Positions 19,611-22,357 of a stretch of DNA of 22,357 bases are shown here, piece by piece; positions within the stretch are counted from its first letter, which is position 1; every line of letters begins with the position of its first letter. A model generated the notes under the pieces. That model made no database searches. It had not been told where the DNA came from and saw only the letters and a program-made list of their open reading frames with translations. Where the stretch lies: assembly GCA_964200185.2 (NCBI GenBank), contig CAXNAD020000286.1, positions 1 to 22,357 on the forward strand, in the 5' to 3' direction. A program made the position numbers and the translations under genes. This DNA comes from Choristocarpus tenellus KU-1152. Taxonomy: Eukaryota; Phaeophyceae.

Positions 19611-22357
19611 ATGACTTTATCTAGTAGGACCACCCTGAAATCTTCAGAATTGAGACGTAGCCTAGAATCCGATGGAGGACAACTGGTCGATAGTGGTTTG
19701 GAAAAGGACGTGCCACAAAGCACAGAAGTACACCGTAACCATGAAGTTTCGAACCGGTCATCACGAACGCCCGTCGGACCTCTGCCCGTCATCTCTGGTC
19801 GCGCCCCCAAGCATCGGGAATGCGAATGGCAGGATTGCACTGTCCAACCAAGTTACGCTTATGAGGGAGAGAAGTCTCGTTTTTGCAGGACGCATAAGGT
19901 GAGTTTCACTTCCTGTATGGGCCTTCTGCTCCCGGAATAGTGCTGACTGAGAGTTCGTTAGGTTATTGTCAACTCTGCGTTACGTTGTTCATGATAAGGG
20001 ACAATGTCCACAAGTCGCGTCCATTCAAGTGCATTAGGAGTGATTCATGCAAACCCCCTCTTATAGAAAACTTTATTGTATTGTCGTCGTGGTATTTCCC
20101 ACTGTACGGCCTCGGCCCCTACTTATCCCTACCTCCACGGAAGTATGTTGCTGTATGAATGCAATCTGTAATCGCCTAAATCCCCCCCCACCAACAAAAC
20201 ATGGCCCCCCCCAACAAAAACCCTGGCCAACGTCAAACCAAGCCCCTGCGGGCACCCAAACTGANNNNNNNNAATAATCGCCTAAATCCCCCCCCCCCCA
20301 ATCAAATATGGTCCTCCCAGACGAAAACCATGGTCGATGTTCAGCACAGGCGCTGTGGGATGCCAAACTGTACGAAGCAGCCTCATTTTGCTCTCCAGAA
20401 GGGAAAGGCAAGGTTTTGCTCAGCCCATAAAGTGAAAGGCATGGTAAACGTTCAAAACAAACGCTGCGGTGGTCCAGATTGCCAACGGGAGCCCATATAC
20501 GGGATGCGAGGACAGAAGGCCAGGTTTTGTGGCTCTCATAAGCTTAAAGGCATGATGAACGTCAAGAGCAGGCGGTGCGAGCATGAGGTAATGCAACGAG
20601 CATGTCACGTAGGACAAAATCCACCTACAATATTCCATGCCAGAATTTTATTGTGACGCCCTGAAACGCCTGTAGTTTTGTGATGAACAGTCGATTGCTC
20701 AACCCTTCCAGTAACTGGATTGGAAACAAGAAAGGACTACTAATGGAGAATGTGCAGGGAATTGCTGCGATATCAGTTTCTTCGACCAATGTGATCTTCA
20801 ATTAGTTTTTGGTTACAACTCGTAAGAAACTCTATTGCATGTTGAAAATCGAAGTCGTTGGTTCCTTAACCAAATTTCCAACTCAGTATGCATACGTGCA
20901 GATACCACTCCTCTCATATTGTAGTATCTTGAATTATGAAAACAGAGCAAGTCACTGCCCTGTAGACTTTTGATCTTGCTAACCTCACTTCTATTGCCTC
21001 CATGCCTGCCTGCAATCCCTCATTGGCTGGAACACAGCCATGCCTTCGGCACCCCCTTTACGCAATGGAAGGGCAGAGGGCCAGGTTCTGCTCGTTACAC
21101 AAAAAGGATGGGATGGTGGATGTTCAGAGTCGCAAGTGTGAGGCAACCTCTTGTAATAGGCGATCTCTGTATGGATGTGCAGGAGAAAAGGCACGCTTCT
21201 GCAGTGAGCACAAGGAGGAGGGTATGGTCATTGTCCAGCGGCGCCGGTGTGAGGCCAAAGATTGTGGACGATACCCTATCTTTGCCCTCCCCATGGAGCA
21301 CAAAGGTCGCTTTTGTCATCTACACAAAAGCAAGGAAATGCTAAATGTGCAGGTCAAACGAGGCCCACGAGCAGAGGGTATCAGTGGAATGCAAGCAGAC
21401 ACAAACAACCTTGCTGCCTCAGTTGTGCAGAGTATTGGACAAGTGCTACCATATGGACAAGCATGGGGTCATGCACCTGTACAGGCAGCAGGACCAGGGA
21501 GAAGTACAGGTGAAACAACAGGTATAGAGGTTGGTCCAGTAGGTTTGTGTGGGGGAGGCACTGTAGCAGTGGCAGCAGGTGGTGGGGGGAGACCAATTGC
21601 TCCAAGGGTGCAGGCAGGAGTCAGTGGATCAACAATAGGTGGACCAACAGCAGGGTCAGTGATGCAATCAGTGGCGGTATTACGGCCACCACCAGCTGCA
21701 GCAACGACACTAGGGACAGTGGGATCAGCAATTATGTTGACAGGAGGGGAGGGGATTAGGACAGGGGCTGACTCTGGGACAGGGACAGGGGCTGGAATGG
21801 GGGTAGTGGGGCCTGTTGGCCCATCTCCTGTACAGATCTTGGATCCAGGTGTTGGGATTGGGGGGAGTACAGGGGTTGGAATTGGGGCAGAATCGTCTTT
21901 TCCGTACTTTGGCTTCATTGAGGGTGGGGCAGCCCAAGGAGATATACTTAACAACCCAGCATATGGTGTAGGTTGTGGGATTCCGCACAACTTATTATCT
22001 CCTTCCAACCTTGGTCCAGTACTGCCAATAGTGCCAGCCCCTTTACCACACCATCTTACCACCGTCAGCACTGGCACAGCAACGTTGCCTCCTCAAGGTG
22101 TACCACGAGCAGGTATTGGGGTAGGAGGCGAGGGATTGGCCTCTCTGTCCAAGTTTCCAAATTTAACATCTATGGGACAGATGCAGGGAGATTCTCAGGT
22201 AAGCAGCCTGCCATGGTCAATACTTGGCAGCCAGGGAATGTTCCCCCTGAATGGGCATGGTGTCGCTGAAGTTGGTGCGAATACCACTGTTCCTGCTTCA
22301 TCTGGCATGTACTATCCCCCCCCACCTACATGGGGTGCGAGTGGAGTGGGCAGGGTG
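19611..22357 (+). CDS. EsV-1-7 repeat protein with a long Gly/Pro-rich tail (3' end cut by the window)
   Basis: Exons 19611-19898, 20321-20587 and 21038 onward are all phase 0 and give 625 residues before the window ends with the frame still open. Six EsV-1-7 modules (C-x4-C-x15/16-C-x2-H-x12) begin at Cys 71, 108, 145, 182, 219 and 256, an exact 37-residue period. Both introns cut the array, one just after the first His-Lys and one inside module 4 (CEHE|PC), and both junctions restore the spacing exactly. Modules 1-5 have 15 residues in the long gap, module 6 has 16, and the Cys expected at 294 is Gly. From about 294 the tail is rich in Gly, Pro, Ala, Thr and Val and looks disordered. Named after an Ectocarpus virus protein, the family includes IMMEDIATE UPRIGHT, which acts in early brown algal development; the modules are probably metal-binding. 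The molecular role is unknown. The ATG at 19611 is the first after an in-frame stop. CAG|GTAAGC at 22198 could be a further donor. Confidence 0.85.
20170..20370. repeat. Two versions of one ~95-nt sequence flanking the assembly gap
   Basis: The left copy (20170-20263, 94 nt) and right copy (20276-20370, 95 nt) both start AATCGCCTAAATCCCCCC and both end CCAAACTG, with the same order of landmarks between. The right copy contains the exon 2 acceptor and the first coding codons. The left copy has many substitutions, several toward C, that destroy the Cys codons and the acceptor. It is more likely a poor-quality second rendering of the same locus than a true duplication. Confidence 0.8.
20265..20272. 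other. Assembly gap (8 N) in intron 1 of the EsV-1-7 gene
   Basis: Eight undetermined bases lie in the intron between the first and second EsV-1-7 exons. The exact 37-residue module spacing across this intron suggests that no coding sequence is lost in it, although whole modules could be missing without breaking the period. Confidence 0.95.

Noticed and set aside
19672-19902. 76-codon ORF with an ATG in another frame over EsV-1-7 exon 1
   Set aside because: The overlapping frame contains the Cys/His module with exact spacing to exon 2. This one has no such signal.

Overview
This is nuclear DNA from a eukaryote with intron-rich genes, most likely a brown alga (Phaeophyceae) or a close photosynthetic stramenopile relative. 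Three things point there. The right end encodes a protein with six EsV-1-7 cysteine modules, a family known mainly from Ectocarpus and its relatives. The gene at 10843 starts with a signal peptide followed by an ASAFAP-like Phe motif, the usual entry signal for a secondary red-type plastid. Introns are many and mostly 170-980 bp, almost all GT-AG, and the genes strictly alternate strands, which resembles the Ectocarpus genome. The species cannot be named from sequence alone.

Layout, left to right. (1) 351-1322, minus: a two-exon coiled-coil protein of unknown function. (2) 1591-7112, plus: a seven-exon type II membrane glycosyltransferase of the peptidyl-serine galactosyltransferase / hydroxyproline arabinosyltransferase kind. 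(3) 7113-10189: about 3.1 kb with no convincing gene. (4) 10190-10528, minus: a small Glu/Lys-rich protein with a presequence-like N-terminus. (5) 10843-13646, plus: a six-exon, apparently plastid-targeted protein that joins a starch-binding-type CBM (CBM25/53-like) to an acidic helical linker and a degenerate EF-hand pair. (6) 13647-16190: about 2.5 kb with no convincing gene. (7) 16191-18946, minus: MTG1, the circularly permuted GTPase of mitochondrial ribosome assembly, six exons. (8) 19611 to the window end, plus: the EsV-1-7 protein with a long Gly/Pro-rich tail, incomplete at its 3' end and interrupted in intron 1 by a short assembly gap.

The genes form three head-to-head pairs with short spacers (268, 314 and 664 bp), separated by long convergent spacers. 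They do not form one pathway. I rebuilt the exon structures by hand from reading frame, splice-site sequence, intron phase and protein-family continuity. The best-supported junctions are in the EsV-1-7 gene, where both splices restore an exact 37-residue module period, and in the glycosyltransferase and MTG1, where all phases match. The most unusual content is the CBM plus EF-hand plastid protein, the EsV-1-7 protein, two probable GC-AG introns, one stop-free 105-nt intron, and a gap flanked by two versions of the same sequence.
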